In this document: positions 17,419 through 25,488 of the stretch, one piece after another
How the letters are laid out: each line of letters begins with the position of its first letter
Position numbering within the stretch: the stretch's first letter is position 1
Assembly (NCBI RefSeq): GCF_001580545.1
Contig: NZ_LRBG01000037.1
Span: forward strand, 186,001 to 250,000
Reading direction: 5' to 3'
Source of the DNA: Paraburkholderia monticola
GTDB lineage: Bacteria; Pseudomonadota; Gammaproteobacteria; Burkholderiales; Burkholderiaceae
Length of the DNA stretch: 64,000 nucleotides
Translations under genes and position numbers: made by a program
The notes under the pieces: generated by a model
The model's database searches: none
What the model was told of the DNA's origin: nothing
What the model saw: the letters and a program-made list of their open reading frames with translations, nothing else

Positions 17419-18291
17419 TCAGCTCCGATCGAGGATGAAGTCGTAGCGCGCTTCGCGGAAGGCACCATCGAAACCGAAGCGGCGCGCGAGTTCGTGATCC
17501 GCCGGCCGCTCGCGATAGTCCACCATCAGCGACGGCTTCACGCCGAACACCGCGTCCGAACTCAAGTAAGGATCCTCGCGATCGAACACATGCGTGACGA
17601 GCGTACGATGCCCCGGCGCGTCGATCATGAAGTGCAGATGCGCGGGCCGCCACGGATGCCGTCCGGTCGCCTCGAGCATGCGGCCAACCGGGCCGTCGGT
17701 CGGAATCGGATAGCTGACCGGCACGATCGTCGTGATCGCGTAGCGGCCTTCGGCGTCGGTGCGGAAGCGGCCGCGCAGATTGCCGTGTGGCTGCTCCGTG
17801 TCTTGTCCCGAGTACATGCCGTTCTCGGCGGTCTGCCAGACGTCGAGCACCGCGTTGGCAAGCGGCTCGCCGTTCGTCGACAGCACCCGGCCATGCACGA
17901 GAGCCGGCGTGCCCGGCGTGAGCGCGATGTTCTCGCCGTACGCACGCTCGGGCATGCCGCGAATATAGAACGGGCCGAACACGGTGGTGTCGGTCGCGCC
18001 CGTCGCGAGGCGGTGATTGATCGCGTCGACGAGCATCGACACGCCGAGCGTATCGGACAACAGGATAAATTCCTGGCGCACGAGGTCGTCGCACATCTTG
18101 CCGGTGTCGGTCAGAAAGCGAATGGCCGACATCCACTCGGCCTCGCTCGGCTCGACTTCACGCACGAATGCATGCATGTGCCGCACGAGGCTCTCCATCA
18201 GCGTGCGCAGCCGGTCATCGGGCGTCTTCGCGAAGCTGGCTATCACCTGCTCGGTCAAGGCCTGTTCGGCCTCTTTGTTGTCTGTCGACAT
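17419..18291 (-). CDS. hapG: Intradiol dioxygenase, hydroxyquinol 1,2-dioxygenase type, HapG-like
   Basis: 290 residues. An N-terminal catechol-dioxygenase helical domain is followed by the beta-sandwich with Fe(III) ligands Tyr160, Tyr194, His218 and His220 (GMYSGQD, SYPIP, HLHF). The best fit is a hydroxyquinol 1,2-dioxygenase that gives maleylacetate, the substrate of the next enzyme upstream in the operon, so it would add a second entry point for 1,2,4-benzenetriol. The start at 18291 follows an AGGAAG site; an in-frame ATG at 18303 is possible. Confidence 0.88.
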   Translation of the reverse strand: MSTDNKEAEQALTEQVIASFAKTPDDRLRTLMESLVRHMHAFVREVEPSEAEWMSAIRFLTDTGKMCDDLVRQEFILLSDTLGVSMLVDAINHRLATGATDTTVFGPFYIRGMPERAYGENIALTPGTPALVHGRVLSTNGEPLANAVLDVWQTAENGMYSGQDTEQPHGNLRGRFRTDAEGRYAITTIVPVSYPIPTDGPVGRMLEATGRHPWRPAHLHFMIDAPGHRTLVTHVFDREDPYLSSDAVFGVKPSLMVDYRERPADHELARRFGFDGAFREARYDFILDRS

Positions 18292-18340
18292 GTCTTCCTC
18301 CATCGATTGTTCTGGCGGCACGGCGCTGCATGGCCCGTGC

Positions 18341-19408
18341 TCAGGCCGGCTCAGCGCCCTGCCACGCACGTTGCAATAGCGCGCGTATCGGGTCGCGCTC
18401 CACCGGCCGCGGGTTCGCATACGGATTGCTGCACGCGAGATCGGCCGCTTCGTCGAGTCCCTGCTCGGGCATGCCGATCTGCGAGAGCGCCGTCGGAATC
18501 CCGAGCGCGCGATTCAGTTCGAACAGCAGCGAGCCCGCATCGGCCGCCTCTTTGCCGCCGAGCGCGCGGGCGACGCGCGCGAGCGCGGCAGGCGCGGCGC
18601 CGTGGTTGTAGTGTGCCGTATGCGGCAGCATCACCGCATGCGTTTGCGCATGCGGCAGGTTGAACGTGCCACCGAGCGTATGACAAAGCTTGTGATGCAA
18701 GGCCATCCCGACCGCGCCCAGACAGGTCCCCGCGAGCCACGCGCCGTACAGCGCGCGGCTGCGCGCCGCGGCATCGTCCGGTGCGCGCACGATCGCGGGA
18801 AGCGCCTCGCCGAGCGCGCGGATCGCTTCCTCGGCCATCAGGCTGATCACGGGATTCGCGTCTTCGGCATAGAGCGCTTCGACCGCGTGCGCCATCGCAT
18901 TGATGCCCGACGCCGCGGAAATGCCCACCGGCAACGACAACGTCAGCGACGCATCGTAAATCACCGTGCGCGGCAGCACGCGCATATCGCGGCCGGTGCG
19001 CTTGAGCCGACCTTCGGTGAGGCCGTAGATCGGCGTCATCTCGGAGCCCGCATAAGTGGTGGGCACCGCGATGATCGGCAGCGACGATTCGAGCGCGATC
19101 GCCTTGCCGAGCCCGACCGTCGAGCCGCCGCCGACCGCGACGCAGCAGTCGGCATCGAGCGCGCCGGCCGCCTCGACCGCGGCGCGCGCGATTTCGACCG
19201 GCACGTGCATCACGGCTTGCGCATGCACCCCCGCCGCGCGCGCGCCGAGCGCATCCGCGACCCGCTCGGCCAGCGCGCGCTGCTCGGGCGTCGCGAGGAT
19301 CAGCGCGCGCTTCGCGCCGAGCCGCTCGATCTCCGCGGGCAGCGTCGCGAGCCCGCCCCATTCGAACACGACTCGCGACGGCGTGCCCTGATAGACGAAG
19401 CGTTCCAT
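18341..19408 (-). CDS. hapF: Maleylacetate reductase, HapF-like
   Basis: 355 residues, iron-containing alcohol dehydrogenase fold. GGGSTVGLGKAIAL is the NAD(P) loop, and HHKLCHTLGGTFNLPHAQTH holds the conserved His cluster. It reduces maleylacetate to beta-ketoadipate, joining the hydroquinone and hydroxyquinol branches to central metabolism. It starts 7 bp after the semialdehyde dehydrogenase gene. Good match in length and motifs to TcbF/TftE/HapF enzymes. Confidence 0.92.
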   Translation of the reverse strand: MERFVYQGTPSRVVFEWGGLATLPAEIERLGAKRALILATPEQRALAERVADALGARAAGVHAQAVMHVPVEIARAAVEAAGALDADCCVAVGGGSTVGLGKAIALESSLPIIAVPTTYAGSEMTPIYGLTEGRLKRTGRDMRVLPRTVIYDASLTLSLPVGISAASGINAMAHAVEALYAEDANPVISLMAEEAIRALGEALPAIVRAPDDAAARSRALYGAWLAGTCLGAVGMALHHKLCHTLGGTFNLPHAQTHAVMLPHTAHYNHGAAPAALARVARALGGKEAADAGSLLFELNRALGIPTALSQIGMPEQGLDEAADLACSNPYANPRPVERDPIRALLQRAWQGAEPA

Positions 19409-19415
19409 GCCGCCC

Positions 19416-20882
19416 TCAGCGCTTGAAATGCGGCGGCACGTTGCCGTCGACGTTGACCCACACCGAGCGCGCTTCGGTGTAGTCGTGCATCGCCTCGAAA
19501 CCCATCTCGCGGCCATAGCCCGACTGTCCGACGCCGCCGAACGGGCTGCCAGGATTCACGCGCTTGTAGCAGTTGACCCAGCACATGCCCGCATGGATTC
19601 GCGCGGCCATCGAGTGCGCGCGCGACAGATCGCGCGTCCACAGTCCGCTGCCGAGGCCGTAGTCGGTGCCGTTGGCGATCGCGAGTGCTTCGTCGTCGGT
19701 ACGGAAACGCAGCACCGTGACGAACGGGCCGAACACTTCCTCCTGGGCGACGCGATCGTTTGGACTCGCGGCTTCGACGACGGTCGGACGCACGTAGTAA
19801 CCGTTCGCCAGCGCTGCGTCGCTCGGCGCGCTGCCGCCCGTCAGCACGCGGCCGCCCTGCTGGCGCGCGATGTCGACGAAGGCGAGCACGCGCTCCTGAT
19901 GCTGCTTCGACGTGAGCGGCCCCATCTCGGTGTCGGCATCGAGCGGATTGCCGAGCCGGATCGACGACGCGAGCGACACGAAGCGTTCGAGGAACTGATC
20001 GGCGATGCGCTCATGCAGGATCAGCCGCGAGCCCGCGATGCAAGCCTGGCCCTGGTTGTGGAAGATTGCCCACGCGGCGCCGTTGATCGCGTCGTCGAGA
20101 TTCGCGTCGTCGAACACGATGTTGGCACCCTTGCCGCCGAGTTCGAGCTGCACGCGCTTCAGATTGCCTTGCGAGGCCTCGACGATGCGCCGCCCGGTCG
20201 CGGTCGAGCCGGTGAAGGCGATCTTGCCGACGCCCGGATGCTCGGCGAGCCGCTGCCCTGCCGTATGTCCATAGCCCGCGACGATGTTGACGACGCCCGC
20301 CGGAAAACCGACCTCGGCCATCAGCTCGACGATACGCAGCGTGGACAGCGGCGTGATCTCCGACGGCTTCAGCACGACCGTGTTGCCGGCGGCGAGCGCC
20401 GGGCCCATCTTCCAGCTCGTGAACATCAGCGGGAAATTCCACGGCACGATCTGTCCGACCACGCCGATCGGCGCGCGCTGCACGTAGTTCAGAAAGCCGG
20501 TCTCGACCGGAATCACCGAGCCTTGCAGCTTGTCGGCCATGCCGCCGAAGTAGCGAAAGCATGCGGCGGTGCGCGGCACGTCGAGCGAGAGCGAATCGCG
20601 CACCGGATGGCCCGTGTCGAGCGATTCGAGTCGCGCGAGTTCTTCGGCGTTGGCCTCGATCGCGTCGGCGAGCTTCAGCAGCAGGCGGCCGCGTTCGGCA
20701 GCGGGCAGCGCGGCCCACTTCGGGAACGCGCGCGCGGCGGCGGCGACGGCGAGATCGATGTCGGCGGCGGTGGCCGCGGCGATCTGCGTGATCAGCGAGC
20801 CGTCGTGCGGATTGAGCACGTCGATCGTGCCGCCTTCGACGGCGTCCGTAAAGCGGCCGTCGATGAACAGTTGGGTTTGCAT
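19416..20882 (-). CDS. hapE: 4-hydroxymuconic semialdehyde dehydrogenase, HapE-like
   Basis: 488-residue aldehyde dehydrogenase. Catalytic Cys281 (GQACIAGSR), general base Glu247 (LELGGK) and Asn149 (PWNFP) are all present. Sequence alone would only say betaine-aldehyde-type dehydrogenase. Its position directly after the two hydroquinone dioxygenase subunits and before maleylacetate reductase assigns it to oxidation of 4-hydroxymuconic semialdehyde to maleylacetate. Confidence 0.9.
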   Translation of the reverse strand: MQTQLFIDGRFTDAVEGGTIDVLNPHDGSLITQIAAATAADIDLAVAAAARAFPKWAALPAAERGRLLLKLADAIEANAEELARLESLDTGHPVRDSLSLDVPRTAACFRYFGGMADKLQGSVIPVETGFLNYVQRAPIGVVGQIVPWNFPLMFTSWKMGPALAAGNTVVLKPSEITPLSTLRIVELMAEVGFPAGVVNIVAGYGHTAGQRLAEHPGVGKIAFTGSTATGRRIVEASQGNLKRVQLELGGKGANIVFDDANLDDAINGAAWAIFHNQGQACIAGSRLILHERIADQFLERFVSLASSIRLGNPLDADTEMGPLTSKQHQERVLAFVDIARQQGGRVLTGGSAPSDAALANGYYVRPTVVEAASPNDRVAQEEVFGPFVTVLRFRTDDEALAIANGTDYGLGSGLWTRDLSRAHSMAARIHAGMCWVNCYKRVNPGSPFGGVGQSGYGREMGFEAMHDYTEARSVWVNVDGNVPPHFKR

Positions 20883-20928
20883 GAATGATCCTCGGTGAAT
20901 ACGGGTGCGGCGCTCTTCAGGCGAGCCT

Positions 20929-21948
20929 TCAGAAATCGACGGGGTACGGCTTCAGCTCGCCGCTCTCGTAGCGCTTGGGCAGATTCGGCGTCGCGTTCTC
21001 CCATACGAGCAGCATCGAGCGCTTGGTCGAATAGCCTTGATGGCGGATATCGGCCGGCATCGCGCAGATATCGCCCGCGCGCATCGTGATCCGCGCGCGC
21101 GGCGCGCCGGTGTTCTTGTCGCCGATGTCCCAGACGATTTCATCGGACAGCTGCAGGAACCACTCGACGCGATCGTTGCCGTGGAAAACCGGCAGGATGT
21201 ATTCCTCGGTGGTCGGGCAAAACAGGCTCTGGCCGCACACCGACGTGACCGACGGATTCCACGTGACGTCCGAGCGCGACAGGTACTTGAACAGGTTGAA
21301 CGCATGCAGCTGGCCTTCGAAGCCGGGCTCGACATGCACCTCGGGATCGTCCTGGGCGACATCGACGAAGGCACGGTTCACCGGCAGTTCGTCGCGCAGC
21401 GGCGAGTCGCCTTCGAGGCCCGGCATGCGGCGCGTGGCGATGCGCGTGCGCTCGATCGCGGCATCGTTGTCGCCATGCTTGCGGCCGAACGCGGTGCCGG
21501 TTTCCTCGGGTGCGGCGAACGGGTCGAAGCCTTCGTTGGTCCAGTCGTGCAGGATCGCCTTGAAGGTCGCCATGATCGTCGGCGTCTCGAAGGTTTCGAT
21601 ATAGTCGACGCCCGCGTCCTTCATGATGCCGTTGAACGAGCCCGCATACACGTCGACCTTGCCGTAGTGATTGCGCGTGCCGAACACGTGGTCGAAGTTG
21701 ACCCAGCCGTAGAAGAAGCCCCATGCGACGTCGCGCATCATCGCGCGCAGGAACGCATCGGCCGGTACGGCGTGGGTGCGGACCTGGCCTTTGGCGGGCC
21801 AGTTGATCTTGACGAAGTACTCGTCGCGCAGAAACTCGAAGGCGCCGAGCGTGAAGCGGCGATAGCCGGTGACCGCGTCGGGTTCGCTTGCGCGCACGGT
21901 GTCGGCGGCGAAGCCGGCGGAGTGATCGAGGGTTTCGAGGGATGCCAT
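20929..21948 (-). CDS. hapD: Hydroquinone 1,2-dioxygenase large subunit, HapD/PnpD-like
   Basis: 339 residues, cupin-like. The Fe(II) ligands reported for the large subunit of hydroquinone dioxygenase PnpCD (His256, Asn258, Glu262, His303) fall at exactly the same numbers here: HGNDRVE covers 256-262 and RHQG contains His303. With the small subunit it opens hydroquinone between C1 and C2 to 4-hydroxymuconic semialdehyde. The gene lies 33 bp after the small-subunit gene. This residue match is the strongest evidence for the function of the whole operon. Confidence 0.93.
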   Translation of the reverse strand: MASLETLDHSAGFAADTVRASEPDAVTGYRRFTLGAFEFLRDEYFVKINWPAKGQVRTHAVPADAFLRAMMRDVAWGFFYGWVNFDHVFGTRNHYGKVDVYAGSFNGIMKDAGVDYIETFETPTIMATFKAILHDWTNEGFDPFAAPEETGTAFGRKHGDNDAAIERTRIATRRMPGLEGDSPLRDELPVNRAFVDVAQDDPEVHVEPGFEGQLHAFNLFKYLSRSDVTWNPSVTSVCGQSLFCPTTEEYILPVFHGNDRVEWFLQLSDEIVWDIGDKNTGAPRARITMRAGDICAMPADIRHQGYSTKRSMLLVWENATPNLPKRYESGELKPYPVDF

Positions 21949-21981
21949 GTCTTGTCTCCAGAGATGTGGGTCGTGTGGGTA

Positions 21982-22476
21982 TCAGTGCAGGCAGATGTCG
22001 GCCCACTTCTCTACCGACAGTTCGCCGAACATCGTTTGCACGAGCGCGACGCCGGGTTTCTGCGCAGTGAAGCGATAGGCGCAGCCGGCCGGCAGCAATG
22101 CCTGATGACCGCGACGCAGCACCACGTGACCCATCGCGCGACCGGCGGGTTGCCCACCCACGGCGACGGTGCCTGTGCCGCTCTTCGGCGCGTTATCGAG
22201 CTTGATGAAATCGATGCGCACTTCGCCGTCCATCAGGATCGCGAACTCGTCGTGCGCACAGGCGAACCATTGCGATTGCCCTTCGGTGCGCAGCGCCTCG
22301 ATCACGTAGTCGAGGTTCTTGCCGACCACGACCTTTTCGTAGGGCGTCGCCTCGGATGCGACTTCGAAGATGTTGGAAAACACATAGTGGCGGGCTTCAC
22401 CGCTCGTGATTTCGATTTCGCCTTTGCGGTAGCCGTCGAGCGAGCCAAAGACGGTGTGGAATGACGACTCGGTCAT
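21982..22476 (-). CDS. hapC: Hydroquinone 1,2-dioxygenase small subunit, HapC/PnpC-like
   Basis: 164 residues, the expected size of the roughly 18 kDa small subunit. The RGHQALLPAGCAYRF segment belongs to a cupin barrel that lacks the full set of metal ligands, as in the known heteromeric enzyme. First gene of the minus-strand hap operon. The start at 22476 follows AGGAGA. Upstream is a long leader with tandem repeats and two five-codon mini-frames. Confidence 0.9.
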   Translation of the reverse strand: MTESSFHTVFGSLDGYRKGEIEITSGEARHYVFSNIFEVASEATPYEKVVVGKNLDYVIEALRTEGQSQWFACAHDEFAILMDGEVRIDFIKLDNAPKSGTGTVAVGGQPAGRAMGHVVLRRGHQALLPAGCAYRFTAQKPGVALVQTMFGELSVEKWADICLH

Positions 22477-22490
22477 TGCTTGTCTCCTGT

Positions 22491-22540
22491 GTCGATCGGA
22501 GTTGGCGCTTTAGCTGTCGACCGGTGTTGGCGCTTTAGCG
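22491..22540 (-). repeat. 25-bp tandem repeat in the leader of the hydroquinone operon
   Basis: Two adjacent 25-bp units (22491-22515 and 22516-22540) match at 22 of 25 positions. Each contains GTTGGCGCTTTAGC. The second unit runs into the palindrome GGCGCTTTAGCGCC (22529-22542), which as RNA would form a 5-bp hairpin with a 4-nt loop. They lie directly upstream of the hapC ribosome site. Confidence 0.85.
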
Positions 22541-22541
22541 C

Positions 22542-22584
22542 CTACTCCGGTCCCATGCAAAGCTCTTACTCCGATCCCATGCAA
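22542..22584 (-). repeat. 20-bp repeat pair encoding two five-codon mini-frames upstream of hapC
   Basis: Units 22541-22560 and 22565-22584 match at 18 of 20 positions. On the minus (transcribed) strand each unit reads as ATG, three codons, stop: 22580-22566 gives Met-Gly-Ser-Glu-stop(TAA) and 22556-22542 gives Met-Gly-Pro-Glu-stop(TAG). One of the two differences changes TAA to TAG, so both copies keep a stop. No clear ribosome site precedes either ATG. They could be leader peptides or chance content of a repeat family. Confidence 0.6.
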
Positions 22585-22671
22585 CGTAGTTGCGGTTGTT
22601 GAATCGGTGTTGTTGGAATAACTTTAGAAGCGCAACAGGATGGCAACAACCGGCGATCGGGCGATTACAGC

Positions 22672-22688
22672 ATTTGCACTTTGCAAAT
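22672..22688. promoter_or_regulatory. LysR operator upstream of the hydroquinone operon
   Basis: ATTTGC-ACTTT-GCAAAT, a perfect 6-bp inverted repeat with 5-bp spacer that contains the LysR T-N11-A core. It is followed by AATCGC. A matching element (ATTTGC-N5-GCAAAC-AATCGC) occurs at 25237, upstream of the MFS gene, so the same regulator probably controls both. It lies 22 bp before the end of the LysR gene and about 195 bp ahead of hapC. Confidence 0.6.
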
Positions 22689-22710
22689 AATCGCCGCGTG
22701 AATTGCCGCG

Positions 22711-23640
22711 TTACGTCACCCAGCCGCGCTCGATGAGCGGGCGGTCCCATGCGGGTTCGGGACCCAGGTACTCGGCCAGAAACTCGACCAGCGCCTTGAC
22801 CTTCAGCGCCTGTCGTTGCGTCGCGGGATACACGGCCGCGAAATTCAGCGGCGAGAGCGTGTAGTCGGTCAGGATCGGCACCAGCGAGCCGTCGACGAGT
22901 GCCGCGCTCGCGACCAGCGTCGGCAGACAGACCACTCCGCCGTCCGTCAGCGCATAGTCGCGCAGCAGATGAACCGAGTTCGAGCGGATCATGCCGGGCA
23001 GCTCCAGTTCGACGACCTCGTCGCCGTGCGCCATCGTCCAGCGATTGCGCGACGGGTAGCCCGAATAAAGCGCCGTGGTGTGCTGCAGCAAATCGCGCGG
23101 ATGCTGCGGCGCGCCATGCTGCTTCACATACGCGGGCGTCGCGCAGAAAAGGCGCCGCACCTTGAACAGCCGTCGCTCGATCAGCGATTCGGAGATGGGC
23201 GGAAAGATCTGGAACGCGACGTCGAAGCCCTCTTCGATCGGATCGACCACCCGGTCGTTGACGATCACGTCGAGCTGGATGCCCGGATAGCGGCGGTTGA
23301 ACTCGGCGAGCGGCGCGCCGAAGTGGCCGAGCGCGAAGCCCGGCAGCATCTGGATGCGCAATCGGCCGGTCGGCGTGGCGCGCAGCTCGCGCATCTGGTC
23401 GGTCAATTCGTTGACGTGCCCGACCACTTCCGCGCACTCGCGATAGAACGCCTCGCCCACTTCGGACAGGCGCACGTGCCGCGTGCTGCGATGAAAGAGC
23501 GGCGCGTTGACGAACTTCTCCAGTTGCTGGATGCGCGTCGTGACCACTGAACTCGTCACGCCCAACTGCCGCGCCGCTTCGGCGAAGCTGCTCGTTTCGG
23601 CCACGCGTACGAAGGCCTCGATGCTCAGAAAACGGTCCAT
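22711..23640 (-). CDS. LysR-family regulator of the hydroquinone operon
   Basis: 309 residues. Helix-turn-helix at 1-60 (MDRFLSIEAFVRVAETSSF, LGVTSSVVTTRIQQLE) of the CrgA/DntR-like LysR subgroup. Same strand and immediately upstream of hapC, 234 bp away, rather than divergent. Paired palindromes at 22672 and 25237 suggest it governs both the pathway operon and the MFS gene. Inducer not known; hydroquinone or a ring-cleavage product would be logical. Confidence 0.88.
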   Translation of the reverse strand: MDRFLSIEAFVRVAETSSFAEAARQLGVTSSVVTTRIQQLEKFVNAPLFHRSTRHVRLSEVGEAFYRECAEVVGHVNELTDQMRELRATPTGRLRIQMLPGFALGHFGAPLAEFNRRYPGIQLDVIVNDRVVDPIEEGFDVAFQIFPPISESLIERRLFKVRRLFCATPAYVKQHGAPQHPRDLLQHTTALYSGYPSRNRWTMAHGDEVVELELPGMIRSNSVHLLRDYALTDGGVVCLPTLVASAALVDGSLVPILTDYTLSPLNFAAVYPATQRQALKVKALVEFLAEYLGPEPAWDRPLIERGWVT

Positions 23641-23784
23641 GCTGCGTCCTTGTCCACTCGCCCAGCTTTTCAGTGTATATGGGCTGGGGTGCGTGAACGC
23701 GCCGCATGCCAGGCAACGGCGACCTCGTTGCCGAGCTCAGCGGCGAGTGCATCGTCGAGCAGCGTGTCGACCGATGGCAGCCCA

Positions 23785-25056
23785 TCATTCGGGCTGTTCG
23801 CTCGTCGGCAGATCCAGCGACGGGATGCGGCCCTGGCGACGCACTCGCGCCGGCGCGGTCTCCTCGAGCAGCAGACTCACGCCGATGCCGAGCAGCACCG
23901 CGCCGATCGGCAGCCACAAGATGTTCTGGATCCCGAAGTGTGTCGCGACGAAGCCCGCCAAGGCCGGCGCAATGCCGCCGCCAAAGATCTCGCCCGCACC
24001 GACGACAATGCCGATCGACGTCGAGATCATCCCGATCGGCGCGGCTTCGGTCGCGACCGGACCGGACAGCAGCGAAACCAGCCCGAGCGTAAAGAACGAC
24101 GCGACGAACAGCACCGCGAACAACTGCACCGGCTGCGCGCCGAGTCCGCGGAACACGTACAGCATCACAGCGGTGCCCGCAAAGCCGACGATGCTCGCGA
24201 CGCGCCGCCCGGTCAGGTCCGACAACCCAGGCAAACCGAACTGCCCGATAAAGCCGCCAAAGCCGATCGCCGAGACGACGACACCCATGCGCTGCGTGTC
24301 GAGCGACAGATACTCGGTCAGATAGAGCGGCAGCATCGCGCCCAGCACGAATACACCGGTCATCGCGCAGAACAGCGCGGCCATCGCGATCGGGATGTTG
24401 CGGCTCTTCAGCACGTCGCGCCAGTTGCCACGTTCGGCCGGGCTCGCCGCGCGCTGCGGCGTGGCCTGCGGCGCGGCTTTCGGTTCGCGAATCACGAAGT
24501 ACATCAGCACGCCGAGAATGAGCCCCGGCACCGACACCAGCGCGAAGACCCAGCGCCACGTCACCACGCCCAGCAGCTGCGTCGCGATGATCGGCGCCAG
24601 CGCGAGGCCGAACAGCGCAAAGCCGCTCTGCTGCAGACCGAGATTGAAGCCGCGGCGCCTCGGATGCGAAGCGTCGGCGGTCGCGGCGAAGCTGGTCGGG
24701 CAGAACGAGCCTTCGGCAACGCCCATCAGCGAGCGCACCGCGAGCAGGCTCATCAGACCGCCCGCGAGCCCGGAGAAGCCAGACAGCAGCGAAAAGGCCA
24801 GGATCGCCGGAATCAGCACCTTGCGACGTCCGATCTTGTCGGAGATGCCGCCCATCAGTGCCGCGAAAATGCCCCACGACAAGCCAAGGATGCCGATGCA
24901 GTTGCCGACGTCCTGCGCGGTCAGATGCAGGTCCTTCATGATGGCCGGAAAAAGCGGCGCGATCAGCCACCGGTCGAGTCCCACGAGGCCAAAGCCGAGG
25001 GCTAGCAGCACGACGGCCTTCCATTCGTAGGCCACGTCCCAGTCGTTCGATTTCAT
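23785..25056 (-). CDS. MFS transporter, probably for an aromatic acid or sugar acid
   Basis: 423 residues, about 12 membrane spans, with the MFS loop motif GGISDKIGRRKVL between spans 2 and 3. The start at 25056 has GGAG about 8 bases upstream; the longer open frame reads through the promoter region. Position upstream of the LysR and hydroquinone genes, and the shared palindrome at 25237, suggest it imports the precursor of that pathway or exports a toxic intermediate. Direction and substrate cannot be read from sequence. Confidence 0.87.
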   Translation of the reverse strand: MKSNDWDVAYEWKAVVLLALGFGLVGLDRWLIAPLFPAIMKDLHLTAQDVGNCIGILGLSWGIFAALMGGISDKIGRRKVLIPAILAFSLLSGFSGLAGGLMSLLAVRSLMGVAEGSFCPTSFAATADASHPRRRGFNLGLQQSGFALFGLALAPIIATQLLGVVTWRWVFALVSVPGLILGVLMYFVIREPKAAPQATPQRAASPAERGNWRDVLKSRNIPIAMAALFCAMTGVFVLGAMLPLYLTEYLSLDTQRMGVVVSAIGFGGFIGQFGLPGLSDLTGRRVASIVGFAGTAVMLYVFRGLGAQPVQLFAVLFVASFFTLGLVSLLSGPVATEAAPIGMISTSIGIVVGAGEIFGGGIAPALAGFVATHFGIQNILWLPIGAVLLGIGVSLLLEETAPARVRRQGRIPSLDLPTSEQPE

Positions 25057-25488
25057 CTGTGTCTCCATAGGCCGGCCGCTCTGTGCGCGGACGGCAGTCG
25101 CCGACGCGGGGGCGCGCCGCCGGGTTCGTCGAATGCAATCACGGGTGTCGTGCCGCGCTTCATCGATGCGGCAGTGACGCGGCCAAGATTGGCGCAAGTG
25201 CGGCGGATCAGGTACGGGACAAGCCGCGAATGCGGCATTTGCGAATCGCAAACAATCGCGCTGGGTGGCGTGCGAGCGAGCGTGCGTAAGGCTCGGCGGC
25301 AACTTGAGGCAGCGAACCCTGGGTGTTTGAAGGTGCCCCAGGACAAGCCCGGGTAGACGCAGGGGTCGGGGGCGGGCGGCCGCTTGCCAGGTGAGTTTTC
25401 AGCGCACCAATGCCCGCGGTAATCCTGTGCAAACTCCGCCGCGAATATAGTGTCGAATCTGCGATGTCATCACACATGGAGGGACATC
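25057..25488. other. Intergenic region between the MFS gene and the lipoprotein gene
   Basis: About 430 bp holding divergent promoters. The only clear signal is the palindrome at 25237-25253, described separately. No convincing gene on either strand. Confidence 0.4.
25237..25253. promoter_or_regulatory. Second copy of the hydroquinone-operon LysR operator
   Basis: ATTTGC-GAATC-GCAAAC followed by AATCGC. It shares both half-sites, the 5-bp spacer and the AATCGC flank with the element at 22672, while the spacer bases differ, as expected for a protein-binding site. About 180 bp upstream of the MFS start. Confidence 0.55.

Noticed and set aside
22535..25138. 867-codon minus-strand frame across the LysR and MFS genes
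   Set aside because: Out of phase with two genes whose domains are intact; Arg-rich composition.
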